Positions 44,136 through 52,656 of a stretch of DNA of 64,000 nucleotides are shown piece by piece (within the stretch, counting starts at the first letter, position 1; each line of letters begins with the position of its first letter). This stretch comes from Pseudonocardia alni (GTDB lineage Bacteria; Actinomycetota; Actinomycetes; Mycobacteriales; Pseudonocardiaceae). The notes under the pieces were generated by a model. It saw nothing but the letters and a program-made list of their open reading frames with translations. It did not search any database and was not told the DNA's origin. The stretch spans positions 5,146,001-5,210,000 of the forward strand of contig NZ_PHUJ01000003.1 of NCBI RefSeq assembly GCF_002813375.1, in the 5' to 3' direction. The translations under genes and the position numbers were made by a program.

Positions 44136-45047
44136 ATGGGCACCTACGACATGACCGACCACGCCGGACAGCGGCTCACCCACGGCCGCCCCGAGGTCAA
44201 CGGCGTGAACATCCACTACGCGATGGGTGGCTCCGGCGACCCGGTGATCCTGCTGCACGGCGTGCCGAAGACGATGTTCTTCTGGCGCAAGGTGATCCCG
44301 CTGCTCACCCCGCACCACACCGTCGTCGCGGTGGACTGCCGCGGCTACGGCGACTCCGAGCGGCCGCAGACCGGGTACGACACCCAGACGATGGCGCAGG
44401 ACATCGTCGCGCTCGCCGACCACCTGGGCTTCGAGCGCTTCCGGATCGTCGGGGAGGACTGGGGCGCCGCCATCGCCTACGCGGTGGCCGCGTTCCACCG
44501 CGACCGCGTGGAGCAACTCGTGTTCCAGGAGATGCTCCTGCCGGGGCTCGGGTACGGCAGCGACGACGTCGCGGGTCGTACCAGGACCTTGAAGAAGGAG
44601 GACACCCGCACGATGTGGCACCTGGACTTCTTCAACGTGCCGCACTACCCCGAGATGCTCATGCCCGGCCGGGAGCGCGAGTTCTGGTCGTTCTTCATGA
44701 AGCGCGAGATGTACGACCCCAGCGCAGCCACCGACGAGGACGTCGACGAGCAGGTCCGCTGGTTGGAGTCGCCGGGCGGCACCCACACGATCCTCGAGGT
44801 GTACCGGGCCAACGACCTCGACGGCGAGCAGAACGCACCCCAGTTCGAACACAAGCTGACCATCCCGGTGCTGGCCGTCGGCGGCGAGGCGTTCTTCGGC
44901 GACGAGGTCCGCCACCAGATGGAGCCGGTCGCGCAGGACGTCCGCAGCGTCGTGATCGAGCGGTGTGGGCACAACCCGTCCCTGGAGCGGCCCGACGAGC
45001 TGGCGCGGATCTATCTGGAGTTCTTCGGGGAGGCGGTGGCGGCATGA
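44136..45047 (+). CDS. Epoxide hydrolase/dehalogenase-type alpha/beta hydrolase (2)
   Basis: 303 residues. HGVPKTMFFW, VGEDWGAAIAYAV (Asp nucleophile), EVYRAND (cap Tyr) and CGHNPSLERPDEL (catalytic His) line up with the copy at 41307. A short extra loop GRTRTLKKEDTRT distinguishes it. RBS GGAACGGAGG. The next hydrolase gene begins in its stop (ATGA). The different cap loops suggest a different substrate from its paralogues. Confidence 0.85.
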   Translation: MGTYDMTDHAGQRLTHGRPEVNGVNIHYAMGGSGDPVILLHGVPKTMFFWRKVIPLLTPHHTVVAVDCRGYGDSERPQTGYDTQTMAQDIVALADHLGFERFRIVGEDWGAAIAYAVAAFHRDRVEQLVFQEMLLPGLGYGSDDVAGRTRTLKKEDTRTMWHLDFFNVPHYPEMLMPGREREFWSFFMKREMYDPSAATDEDVDEQVRWLESPGGTHTILEVYRANDLDGEQNAPQFEHKLTIPVLAVGGEAFFGDEVRHQMEPVAQDVRSVVIERCGHNPSLERPDELARIYLEFFGEAVAA

Positions 45048-45964
45048 ACGACCTCGCGGAGATGACCGGGACCGCTCTGCTGGAGACCGGCGTCCGGATG
45101 CACTACTACGAGGCCGGGACCGGCGAGGACACGCTGGTGCTGCTGCACGGCTGGCCGGAGACCTCGTGGCAGTGGCGTCACGTCCTGCCGATGTTCGCCG
45201 CCGAGGGCTACCACGTCGTGGCGCCCGACTACCGCGGCGCGGGCAACACGTCGCGCCCGCGTCTGGACCTCGGCCGCACCGTGGACCCACGGGTCGAGGA
45301 CCTGCCTCCCGGTGGCTACACCAAGCGGGAGATGGCGGAGGACATCCACCAGCTCCTGCACGACCATCTCGGGCTGACCGGGCCCGCCTTCGTGCTCGGG
45401 CACGACCTGGGCGGCCAACTCGCCACCGCGTACGCCCTCCGCTACCCCGGCGACACCCGCGCCATGGGCTACGGGGAGGCGCCGCTGCCCGGCACCGAGG
45501 TGCACGACCGGATGAAGAACGACCCCACCCTGTTCCACTTCGCGTTCCACACGATCCTGGACCTGCCCGAGGCACTCACCGCTGGCCGCGAGCGCTGGTA
45601 TCTGCAGCACTTCTACGACAAGCTCGGCTTCCGCCCCACCGCGGTGGACACCGACCACTTCGCCGCCGCGTACGCCGAGCCGGGCGCGATGCGCGCCGGG
45701 TTCGACCTCTACCGCGCCTTCGAGCAGGACGCCGTCGACACGCGGGCGGCACTGGCGGCGAACGGGAAGCTGACGATGCCTGTGCTCGGGCTGCACGGCC
45801 AGGTCAGCCTGTTCGACTCCGTCACCGAGGAGATGGGCCGCGAGGTCGCCGAGAACGTCACCGTCGAGTCGGTGCCGCAGGCCGGGCACTGGATCGCCGA
45901 GGAGAACCCGGCCGCGCTGGTGGAGATCGTGACCCGGTTCGACCGCACCACCAGGGAGCACTGA
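45044..45964 (+). CDS. Epoxide hydrolase-type alpha/beta hydrolase (3)
   Basis: 306 residues, the most divergent of the four. HGWPETSWQW is the epoxide hydrolase HGxP form; the nucleophile is Asp in GHDLGGQ; the His is in AGHWIAEENP. It has an insert after the fourth strand (GRTVDPRVEDLPPGGYTK), and its cap lacks the YRA motif of the other three, carrying LYRAFEQD instead. The family includes fluoroacetate dehalogenase and soluble epoxide hydrolases. It is coupled to both neighbours by overlapping start and stop codons. Confidence 0.85.
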   Translation: MNDLAEMTGTALLETGVRMHYYEAGTGEDTLVLLHGWPETSWQWRHVLPMFAAEGYHVVAPDYRGAGNTSRPRLDLGRTVDPRVEDLPPGGYTKREMAEDIHQLLHDHLGLTGPAFVLGHDLGGQLATAYALRYPGDTRAMGYGEAPLPGTEVHDRMKNDPTLFHFAFHTILDLPEALTAGRERWYLQHFYDKLGFRPTAVDTDHFAAAYAEPGAMRAGFDLYRAFEQDAVDTRAALAANGKLTMPVLGLHGQVSLFDSVTEEMGREVAENVTVESVPQAGHWIAEENPAALVEIVTRFDRTTREH

Positions 45965-46848
45965 TGTTGGACGTCACCGACCACGCCGGCACCCCCGTCA
46001 CGCACGGCCGCAAGACCGTCAACGGGGTGCGGCTGCACTACGTCACCGCTGGGTCGGGGCCCGCGCTCGTGCTGCTGCACGGCGTGCCGAAGACCTGGTA
46101 CTACTGGCACCGCGTCATCCCGCTGCTCACCGAGCACTTCACCGTGATCGCCCCCGACGTGCGCGGGTTCGGCGACTCCGAGCGGCCCGAGGGCGGCTAC
46201 GACATGGGCACGATCGCCGAGGATGTCGGCGCGCTGCTCACCGAGCTGGGCCACGAGACGTTCGCCGTGGCGGGCGAGGACTGGGGCGCCGCGTTCGCCT
46301 ACGCCGTCGCCGCCACGTTCCCCGAGCGCGTCACCAAGCTGTCCTACGGCGAGATGCTGCTGCCCGGCTTCGGGCTGGAGGACTGGTCGGCGCTCACCGC
46401 CGACAACGTGCGGTCCAGCCACTTCCTGTGGCACGTCGGCTTCTTCCACGTCCCGGACTTCCCGGAAATGCTGATCAGCGGTCGGGAGGAGATCTTCTGG
46501 TCGACGTGGATGAAGAACGAGACCTACAACCCCGCCGCGATCACTCCGGACTGCGTGGCCGAGTGGACGCGTTGCTCGTCCGCGCCGGGCGGGCTGCGGG
46601 CGATCTTCGAGGTCTACCGCGCCACGTTCACCAACATCGCGCTCGACGAGGAGTGGGGCCGGACCAAGCTGCCCATGCCGGTGCTCGCGGTGGCCAGTGA
46701 ACTGTTCATCGGCGAGGAGACCCGCCGGCAGATGGAGCGCGTGAGCGACGACGTGCGCTACGTCGAGATCGCCGAGTGCGGACACAGCATGGCGCTGGAG
46801 CAGCCGGCGGAGCTGGCCGGTGTCCTGCGTGAGTTCTTCGCTGCGTGA
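45964..46848 (+). CDS. Epoxide hydrolase/dehalogenase-type alpha/beta hydrolase (4)
   Basis: 294 residues, closest to the copy at 41307: DHAGTPVTHGRKTVNGVRLHY, HGVPKTWYYW, AGEDWGAA (Asp nucleophile), SSAPGGLRAIFEVYRAT (cap Tyr) and CGHSMALEQP (His). The matching length and unbroken motifs argue that all four hydrolases are functional, not redundant relics. TGATG junction with the preceding gene; 20 bp before the second mycofactocin-coupled SDR. Confidence 0.85.
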   Translation: MLDVTDHAGTPVTHGRKTVNGVRLHYVTAGSGPALVLLHGVPKTWYYWHRVIPLLTEHFTVIAPDVRGFGDSERPEGGYDMGTIAEDVGALLTELGHETFAVAGEDWGAAFAYAVAATFPERVTKLSYGEMLLPGFGLEDWSALTADNVRSSHFLWHVGFFHVPDFPEMLISGREEIFWSTWMKNETYNPAAITPDCVAEWTRCSSAPGGLRAIFEVYRATFTNIALDEEWGRTKLPMPVLAVASELFIGEETRRQMERVSDDVRYVEIAECGHSMALEQPAELAGVLREFFAA

Positions 46849-46868
46849 GAGAGACGGAAGGAACTGAC

Positions 46869-47681
46869 ATGGGCCGCATGGACGGCAAGGTCGCGGTGAT
46901 CACCGGCGGCGGGCGCGGGCAGGGCCGCTCGCACGCGGTCACGCTCGCGAGCGAGGGCGCCGACGTCGTCATCCTCGACGCGCCGGGCGACATCGCCACC
47001 ATCGACTACGCGATGAGCACCGCCGACGACATGGCCGAGACCGTGGCGCTGGTGGAGAAGCACGACCGGCGCTGCCTGGCGATCGAGGCCGACATCCGCG
47101 ATACCGCGGCGGTCCAGCGTGCCGCGGACGTCACGATGACCGAGTTCGGACGCGTCGACGCGCTGGTGTCCAACGCCGGCGTCATGGGCGCCGCGGACAG
47201 CACGTGGCAGCTCAGCGACGAGCAGTGGCAGGACATGCTCGACATCAACGTCACGGGTGGCTGGAAGGTCTGCCGGGCGTTCATCCCGCACATGATCTCC
47301 GGGAAGCGCGGCGGGGCGATCACGCTCACCGGCTCCACCGGCGGCCTGCGCTCGGTGGCCGGCTGCACCCACTACAACGTGGCCAAGCACGGGCTGATCG
47401 CGCTGATGCGCACGCTGGCGTGGGAGCTGGCGCCGGAGATGATCCGGGTCAACGTCGTGCACCCCACCGGCGTGAACACCGAGATGTCCAACAACCAGTG
47501 GTTCGTCGACTGGATGGGCACCCACGAGCGGCTCACCGGCCCGATGCGCGGCAACCTGATGCCCGTGGACGTGGTACAGCCCGAGGACGTGTCGAAGATG
47601 ATCGCGTTCCTGGTCAGCGACGACGCCCGCTACGTCACCGGTACAGAGGTGCGGGTGGACGCCGGCTTCATGCTGAAGTAG
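46869..47681 (+). CDS. Mycofactocin-coupled SDR family oxidoreductase (2)
   Basis: 270 residues, paralogue of the enzyme at 43305. TGGGRGQGRSHAV, a subfamily-specific insert (DIATIDYAMST), SNAGVMG, the catalytic YNVAK and a C-terminal VDAGFMLK are present. The substrate pocket residues differ (STGGLRSVAG vs SSIAGLRAVAG), so the two SDRs may handle different alcohols or different enantiomers. It is the last intact gene of the cluster; a relic of a third such SDR follows 184 bp downstream. Confidence 0.88.
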   Translation: MGRMDGKVAVITGGGRGQGRSHAVTLASEGADVVILDAPGDIATIDYAMSTADDMAETVALVEKHDRRCLAIEADIRDTAAVQRAADVTMTEFGRVDALVSNAGVMGAADSTWQLSDEQWQDMLDINVTGGWKVCRAFIPHMISGKRGGAITLTGSTGGLRSVAGCTHYNVAKHGLIALMRTLAWELAPEMIRVNVVHPTGVNTEMSNNQWFVDWMGTHERLTGPMRGNLMPVDVVQPEDVSKMIAFLVSDDARYVTGTEVRVDAGFMLK

Positions 47682-47864
47682 GCCCTGCTCGGACGGCGCG
47701 GTGCTCCGGGAGGCCGCGTTGCCGTCGTCGAGTTGATGCAGGCCGTGCGGCGTGTCGGCCGGAGAGGGTGCGGCCACCGCTTGGCTTGTCGAGTGCAGCA
47801 TCCATGACCGCTGTTGCAGTGCTCGCCGGCAGGATCCGGGCAGCCGCAGAGCGCGTCCGCGCGT

Positions 47865-48041
47865 CCGCAGTGGCTGACCGAGTACGAGGGGCTCGGCAAC
47901 GCCATGCGGTTCAACCTGATGCCGGGGGACGCCCTGGCCGAGGCCGACGTGTCCGAGGTGATCGCGTTCCTCTGCTCCGACGCCGGGAAGCGGATCACGG
48001 GGACGACCGTGCCCGTGGACGCCGGTTTCCTGCTCACGTAG
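47865..48041 (+). pseudogene. 3' fragment of a third mycofactocin-coupled SDR
   Basis: The last 58 codons of an SDR, matching the C-terminus of the gene at 43305 nearly word for word: PQWLTEYEGLGNAMRFNLMP, then VIAFLCSDAGKRITGTTVP and VDAGFLLT. The N-terminal 210 residues, including the cofactor and catalytic motifs, are absent. It marks a former extension or duplication of the cluster. The 183 bp before it (47682-47864) hold no recognisable gene. Confidence 0.8.
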
Positions 48042-48900
48042 CCAGGAACCCCGGTGCGACGACCGCATCGTCGGTGGGGGCGGGTTTCGAGTCCAGCCCA
48101 CGTCCGATCGCGGCGACGAACTCCGTCCGCATCCGCCGTGACAGCTCGGCAGTGGGCACGAGGCCACCGGAGCCGTGGCGGGGTACAGGTGCAGCTCGGT
48201 CGGGACGCCGTCTCGAACGAGGCGCTGCGCGTATGCCATGCCCTCGTCGCGGAGCGGGTCGAACTCGCACACGGACAGGTAGGTGAGCGGTAGACCGGCC
48301 AGATCGGTCGCCCGTGCGGGCGCGGTGTACGGGGACACCTCCTCGGACGGGTCGCGGTCGCCGAGGTAGTGGCGCCAGCTCTCGACCGCGTTCGGGCGGT
48401 TCCACAACGGTGTGTCCACGAAGGTCTGCATCGACGGGGTCTCCAGGCGGTCGTCGAGCTCGGGGACGGCGGAGAACTGGAAGCGCGGCGCGGGGCCGCC
48501 CCGGTCGCGCCATCAGGGCTGTGCCCGCGCCGAGTCCGCCGCCCGCGCTCACCCCGCCGATCCCGATCCTGGTCGTGTCGACGCCGAGCTCGTCGGCGTG
48601 GCCCGCGAGCCAGCACAGGACGGCGTAGCAGTCGTCGATCGCGGCGGGGAAGGGCCTCTCGGGGGCCAGCCGGTAGTCGACGCTCACGACCACCGCCTCC
48701 AGCTCCGCGGCGAGCAGGGCCGGGAGCTCCTGGTCGCCGGCGGCGTCGCCGAGGACGAAACCACCCCCGTGCATGTAGACCAGCGCCGGCCTGGCCGTGC
48801 CCTGCACGGGGGAGAAGACGAGGACGGGGACGTCCGGCGCACCGGGCGCGCCCGCGACGGTCCGGGTCTCCAGCACGATGCTCTCGGGTGCACGTACACA
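48034..48900 (-). pseudogene. HSL-type esterase, broken by two frameshifts
   Basis: Three reading frames add up to one hormone-sensitive-lipase-type esterase. From about 48876: ALVYMHGGGFVLGD (oxyanion HGGG) and GIGGVSAGGGLG (serine elbow GxSAG). After a shift near 48505: FSAVPELDDRLETPSMQTF, CEFDPLRDEG with the catalytic Asp, and ELHLYP. After a second shift near 48180: RHGSGGLVPTAELSRRM with the catalytic His region. All three triad segments are present in order, so decay is recent. No clean N-terminus is visible; residues upstream to about 49060 look like further frame-broken esterase sequence. Confidence 0.75.
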
Positions 48901-49164
48901 GGCGTTGCGACCGTGAGCGCCGCCATGCGTGCGCGCGCGACGGCCAGGTCGCGGTCGCGCCGTTCAGCGGCGGCGGGCCCAGCCGTCCGCGGTCGCCGAG
49001 CCGGCGGGCGCGGTGGAGAAGGTCTGGAGCAGGCCGGGTCGGCAGGTAGCTCCATCGACTCGACATCGAGGTGGCCCGCTTCCGGATGCCCGGCCCGCTC
49101 GGGTGTGATGCGCGCGCAGCAGCCCCCCGCTCGCCGAGCGGGCCCCCTGTCGCAGAGAGCCGGG

Positions 49165-49320
49165 TCAGCGCCCGATGGTGTCGAGCTCCGCTACGTCCTG
49201 CTCGGACAGCACGGTGGCTGCGCCGGCGAGATTCTCGCGCAGGTGCGTCACCGATGTCGCCTCCGGGATCAGCAGCATGTTCGGGGATCGCTGCAACAGC
49301 CAGCTCAGCGCCACTGCCAT
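49165..49320 (-). pseudogene. Aldo/keto reductase C-terminal fragment
   Basis: Fifty-one codons ending in a stop read VALSWLLQRSPNMLLIPEAT, then SVTHLRENLAGAATVLSEQD and VAELDTIGR. This is the C-terminal NADPH-binding end (IPGxxxxxHLxEN pattern) of an aldo/keto reductase; about 220 N-terminal residues are missing. It stops exactly where the divergently oriented TetR fragment begins. Confidence 0.75.
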
Positions 49321-49325
49321 TGGCG

Positions 49326-49684
49326 GCGCCGGAGGAGGCGCTCCTGTCCTGGGTGCGCGAGTGCGTTCGCTTCACCACGGTCTACCGCGGTGTCACCGAA
49401 GCCATGGTCTCGGCGGTCGAGGAGCCCGCTCCGCCCTGCACGAGTCCTGCGTCGGCCTGCGCGCGTCGGGGGCGCGACTGCTCGGCCGGGCCCAGGAAGC
49501 CGGGCAGGCCCGCAGCGGCCTCGACGGGACCGACCTGCTCGCGCTCATCGCAGGCCTCGCCTGGCTGGGCGACCAGCCCGCCCTGGCCGCGCGCGCCGAG
49601 CACCTCGTCGACGTGATCGCCCGCCCTGCCCTGGTGGTCGACGGAGCGCGGTCACCCTCAGCGGAGGAGGCCGGAGGGGTCTGA
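49326..49684 (+). pseudogene. TetR regulator C-terminal fragment with one frameshift
   Basis: EEALLSWVRECVRFTTVYRG and VTEAMVSAVEEP in one frame continue, after a shift near 49428, as SALHESCVGLRASGARLLGR, AQEAGQARSGLDGTDLLALI and AGLAWLGDQPALAARAEHLV in another. This is the helical effector domain typical of TetR proteins (SBP-type C-terminal domain). The DNA-binding domain is absent. Together with the adjoining aldo/keto reductase tail it marks a deletion of a divergent promoter and both 5' ends. Confidence 0.65.
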
Positions 49685-49706
49685 GCCAGGCCGCGCCGGT
49701 CCGGGC

Positions 49707-50381
49707 TCACCGCCGGTGACGACGTCGGCCGGGCCGGTCCGCGACGTCGGCCGCGGGGCGCGCCCCACCCGGGATCGCGCGTCGACGCACGAACCCGCGG
49801 ACGAGTACTCCGACCACCGTGAGCAGCAGGAGCGCGAGGAGCACGGTCGCCGTCGTCTGCTGCGCCGCCACCAGCCGGGCTGCAGTCGCCGAGCCTTGGG
49901 CGAGCAGGCACCCCAGGGTGAACGTGCCGAGTCCCCAGGCGGCGGCCACCGGGATGCTGACCACCGCGAACCGGTGGTACGGCAGGACGCCGCCCGCGAC
50001 GCGCGGGACCAGGGTCCGGACCACCGCGAACCACTGGCCGAGCACCACCGCGAGCGCCGGACGACGCTCGGCGAGGCGGAGCACCCGGACTGCCGCGGCC
50101 GGCATGCCGCGCCTGCTGCGCAGCGCCGACGGGCCGCCCCGTCGAGCCCGCCAGTAGCCCAGGCTCGGCCCGGCGGCGCCGGCGACGGCGGCGGTGAGGC
50201 CCGCGGCGACACCGGGCACCGCGCCGGCCCCGGCCAGGACGCCGAGTCCGACCGTCACGCTGATGCCGGGCAGCACCACGCCGACCAGCAGGCCCGACTC
50301 CGCGATCAGTGCGACCGCCGCGACCACCAGTAGGCCCGCGCCGAAGCAGCCCGCGAGCGCCGCCATCGCGTCCACGATCAC
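49707..50381 (-). CDS. DedA-family membrane protein
   Basis: 224 residues. ESGLLVGVVLPGISVTVGLGVLAG is the hallmark re-entrant segment of DedA/SNARE-associated proteins (usually E-x-G-x-x-x-P-x-P), and GQWFAVVRTLVPRVAGG matches the conserved FxRxxP/G helix. About five hydrophobic segments; a basic tail ends the protein. DedA proteins take part in membrane lipid flipping and proton-gradient maintenance. GTG start with a weak ribosome site. It is intact despite the decayed genes on its right-hand flank in the direction of transcription. Confidence 0.78.
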   Translation of the reverse strand: MIVDAMAALAGCFGAGLLVVAAVALIAESGLLVGVVLPGISVTVGLGVLAGAGAVPGVAAGLTAAVAGAAGPSLGYWRARRGGPSALRSRRGMPAAAVRVLRLAERRPALAVVLGQWFAVVRTLVPRVAGGVLPYHRFAVVSIPVAAAWGLGTFTLGCLLAQGSATAARLVAAQQTTATVLLALLLLTVVGVLVRGFVRRRAIPGGARPAADVADRPGRRRHRR

Positions 50382-50642
50382 GTGGCCCTGCGGTTCCCCG
50401 GCCGTCGACCCTCGTCGCGCTCGGACATCCGCCGGGACGTTAACAGGGCCGATCGGCGTCGGGCGGGAACCCCTCGATCGGACGGTCGGCAGGTGAGAGG
50501 CTGGATCCGGCTGTGGCCGACGTCGTCCGGTGCGGACGGGACGGGGACGTGCCGACGTAGGCGTCCGGGTCCGGGGCGTCCGGCGCCACGGTCGATGGCC
50601 GTCGTGTGGGCCGACAAGTCAGCAGGCGATAACGACATCCGA

Positions 50643-50654
50643 TACTGTTAGCGC
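50643..50654 (+). promoter_or_regulatory. -10 hexamer TACTGT, leaderless start
   Basis: TACTGT at 50643-50648 is followed by six bases and the GTG start of the LLM oxidoreductase. No Shine-Dalgarno sequence precedes the gene. The remaining gap 50382-50642 shows no gene. Confidence 0.5.
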
Positions 50655-51671
50655 GTGGCTCCTCCCTCGTTCGGCGTCATGCTGTTCACCCACCGCTTCC
50701 CCGGGCAGAGCGCGACCGAGGTGTTCGCGCTGGCCGCAGACGTCGCGCAGGCGGCCGAGGCGCACGGGTTCGCGTCGGTGTGGACCACCGAGCACCACTT
50801 CCTGACCGGTTACGGCGTCAACCCCTCCGCGACGACGCTGGCCGCGTTCCTGCTCGGCCGCACCCGGCGGGTGCGGGTCGGCACGGCCGTGACGATCCTG
50901 CCGACGCACCCGCCGGTGCACGTCGCGGAGCAGGCGGCGCTGCTCGACCAGCTCTCCGGCGGCCGGTTCGACCTCGGCGTCGGCCGGGCCGGGCCGGTGG
51001 TGGACCACGAGGTCCTCGGCACCGGCATCGAGCGGTGGCGCACCGGGTTGCCCGAGGCGCTCGGCCTCGTCCTCGACTCCTTCACCGGGCGGGTGTCCGC
51101 CGACTCCGAGCACTACCGGTTCCGCGAGGTCGCACCCGGCCCGGAGCCGTACACGCGTCCGCACCCGCCGGTGCACGTGGCCGCGACCTCGGCCACCGGG
51201 GTGCAGCTGGCCGCCCGGCACGGCCTGCCGATGCTGTTCTTCTTCTCTCAGACCGCCGACGAGCAGGCACGGCTGGTCGCCGACTACGAGCAGCTCACCG
51301 CGGCGCGCCCGGTGCACGGTACCGGGGCCCTGGCCCATGTCACCGACTCGGTCGCCGAGGCCGAACGGGTCGTTTACGAGCGGTTGGCGCCGGTGTTCGC
51401 CTCCGGCTACGCCGAGTACGTGCTGGTCGAGGAGTACCGCGGTCCGCGGCCCACCCCCGACGAGCTGGCCGCGGGCATCCTCGCCCGCCAGCCGATCGGG
51501 CCGCCCGAGCTCTGTGTCCGCCGGCTCGTCGACCTGGTCCGGGGGAGCGGGGCCGGCCGGGTGCTGCTGCACGTCGAGTCCTCCGGCGAGCACGACGCGG
51601 TGCTCGCCAACGTCGAACGCCTCGCGACCGAGGTCCTGCCCGCCGTCCGCACGGAACTGGAGAACGCGTGA
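50655..51671 (+). CDS. LLM class flavin-dependent oxidoreductase
   Basis: 338-residue luciferase-like flavoprotein. FGVMLFTHRFPGQ starts the barrel; SVWTTEHHFLTGYG, VRVGTAVTILPTHPP and LLDQLSGGRFDLGVGRAGP are the family's cofactor-site strands. It is larger than the copy at 16888 and of a different subgroup. It is translationally coupled (GTGA) to an FAD-dependent reductase, which may supply reduced flavin or be its physiological partner. The start is leaderless. Confidence 0.88.
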   Translation: MAPPSFGVMLFTHRFPGQSATEVFALAADVAQAAEAHGFASVWTTEHHFLTGYGVNPSATTLAAFLLGRTRRVRVGTAVTILPTHPPVHVAEQAALLDQLSGGRFDLGVGRAGPVVDHEVLGTGIERWRTGLPEALGLVLDSFTGRVSADSEHYRFREVAPGPEPYTRPHPPVHVAATSATGVQLAARHGLPMLFFFSQTADEQARLVADYEQLTAARPVHGTGALAHVTDSVAEAERVVYERLAPVFASGYAEYVLVEEYRGPRPTPDELAAGILARQPIGPPELCVRRLVDLVRGSGAGRVLLHVESSGEHDAVLANVERLATEVLPAVRTELENA

Positions 51672-52609
51672 ACGACACCTACGACGTGGTGGTCGTCGGC
51701 GGTGGGCCCGCGGGCCTGTCGGCGACCCTCGTGCTCGGCCGCCAGCGGCGTCGCGTCCTGCTCGTCGACGCCGGCGAGCCGCGCAACGCCCCGGCCGCCG
51801 AGATGCACATGTACCTCGGCCGCGACGGCGCGGACCCGGCGCAGCTGCTCGCCGACGGCCGCGCGGAGGTCGACGCCTACCCGACGGTGACCCGCCGGGC
51901 GGGCCGGGTCGTCGGCGTGCGCGGCGCCCTCGACGACTTCACCCTCGACCTCGACGACGACGGCGCCGTCGTGCGGGCGCGTCGGCTGCTGCTGGCCGGC
52001 GGCCAGGTCGACGAGCCGCTCGACGTGCCCGGGCTGGCGCAGCGGTGGGGCGGCTCGGTGTTCCACTGCCCGTTCTGCCACGGCTACGAGACCACCGGCA
52101 TGGCGCTCGTGGTGATCGGCAACGGCCTGGCCGGGATGCTCGCCGCCTACGTGCGGGACCGGTTCAGCGACGACGTCGTCCTCGCCACCCACGGCCCCGC
52201 CGAGCTGCCCGGCTGGGTCGCGGCGAACCTGGAGGCGGGCGGCGTGCGGGTCGTGGAGTCCCCGATCACGGCGATCGACGGCGACCTGGGCGCGCTCGAG
52301 CTCCGCTTCGCCGACGGCACCACCCTCGCCCGCGACGGCATCTACCACCGCGCCCCGACCCGCCCTGGCACCGCGCTGGCCGGGAGCCTCGGCGCGACCG
52401 TGCTCGACGACGGCACGATCGCCGTCGACGAGTGCGGCCGGACCTCGGTCCCGGGGGTCTCCGCCGCCGGCGACGCGGCCCGTCAGCCCGGGCTGCCCGA
52501 CGGCGTGACACTGGTGAGCGTGGGCGCCGGGAGCGGCGTCGCCGCGGCGGTGTGGCTGGAGCAGGAGCTGTTCCGGACCGGTCTGCCGGTCGCCCCCGGC
52601 CAGGGGTGA
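51668..52609 (+). CDS. Thioredoxin-reductase-like NAD(P)/FAD oxidoreductase
   Basis: 313 residues. The FAD dinucleotide motif VVVVGGGPAGLSAT is at the N-terminus, a redox-active CxxC is in HCPFCHGYE near 137-140, a second dinucleotide fold starts VVIGNGLAG, and the late GVSAAGDAA motif binds the FAD ribityl. The CPFC pair matches thioredoxin reductases and dithiol holothin/gliotoxin oxidase-like relatives. No thioredoxin gene is adjacent. A strong terminator follows the stop. Confidence 0.88.
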   Translation: MNDTYDVVVVGGGPAGLSATLVLGRQRRRVLLVDAGEPRNAPAAEMHMYLGRDGADPAQLLADGRAEVDAYPTVTRRAGRVVGVRGALDDFTLDLDDDGAVVRARRLLLAGGQVDEPLDVPGLAQRWGGSVFHCPFCHGYETTGMALVVIGNGLAGMLAAYVRDRFSDDVVLATHGPAELPGWVAANLEAGGVRVVESPITAIDGDLGALELRFADGTTLARDGIYHRAPTRPGTALAGSLGATVLDDGTIAVDECGRTSVPGVSAAGDAARQPGLPDGVTLVSVGAGSGVAAAVWLEQELFRTGLPVAPGQG

Positions 52610-52616
52610 GCCCGGC

Positions 52617-52645
52617 GGGCGCCCCGGACGCGGTCCGGGGCGCCC
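52617..52645 (+). terminator. 13-bp stem-loop terminator
   Basis: GGGCGCCCCGGAC (52617-52629) and GTCCGGGGCGCCC (52633-52645) are exact reverse complements with a GCG loop, starting 8 bp beyond the stop of the FAD oxidoreductase. Confidence 0.9.
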
Positions 52646-52656
52646 GGGTCAGTACC

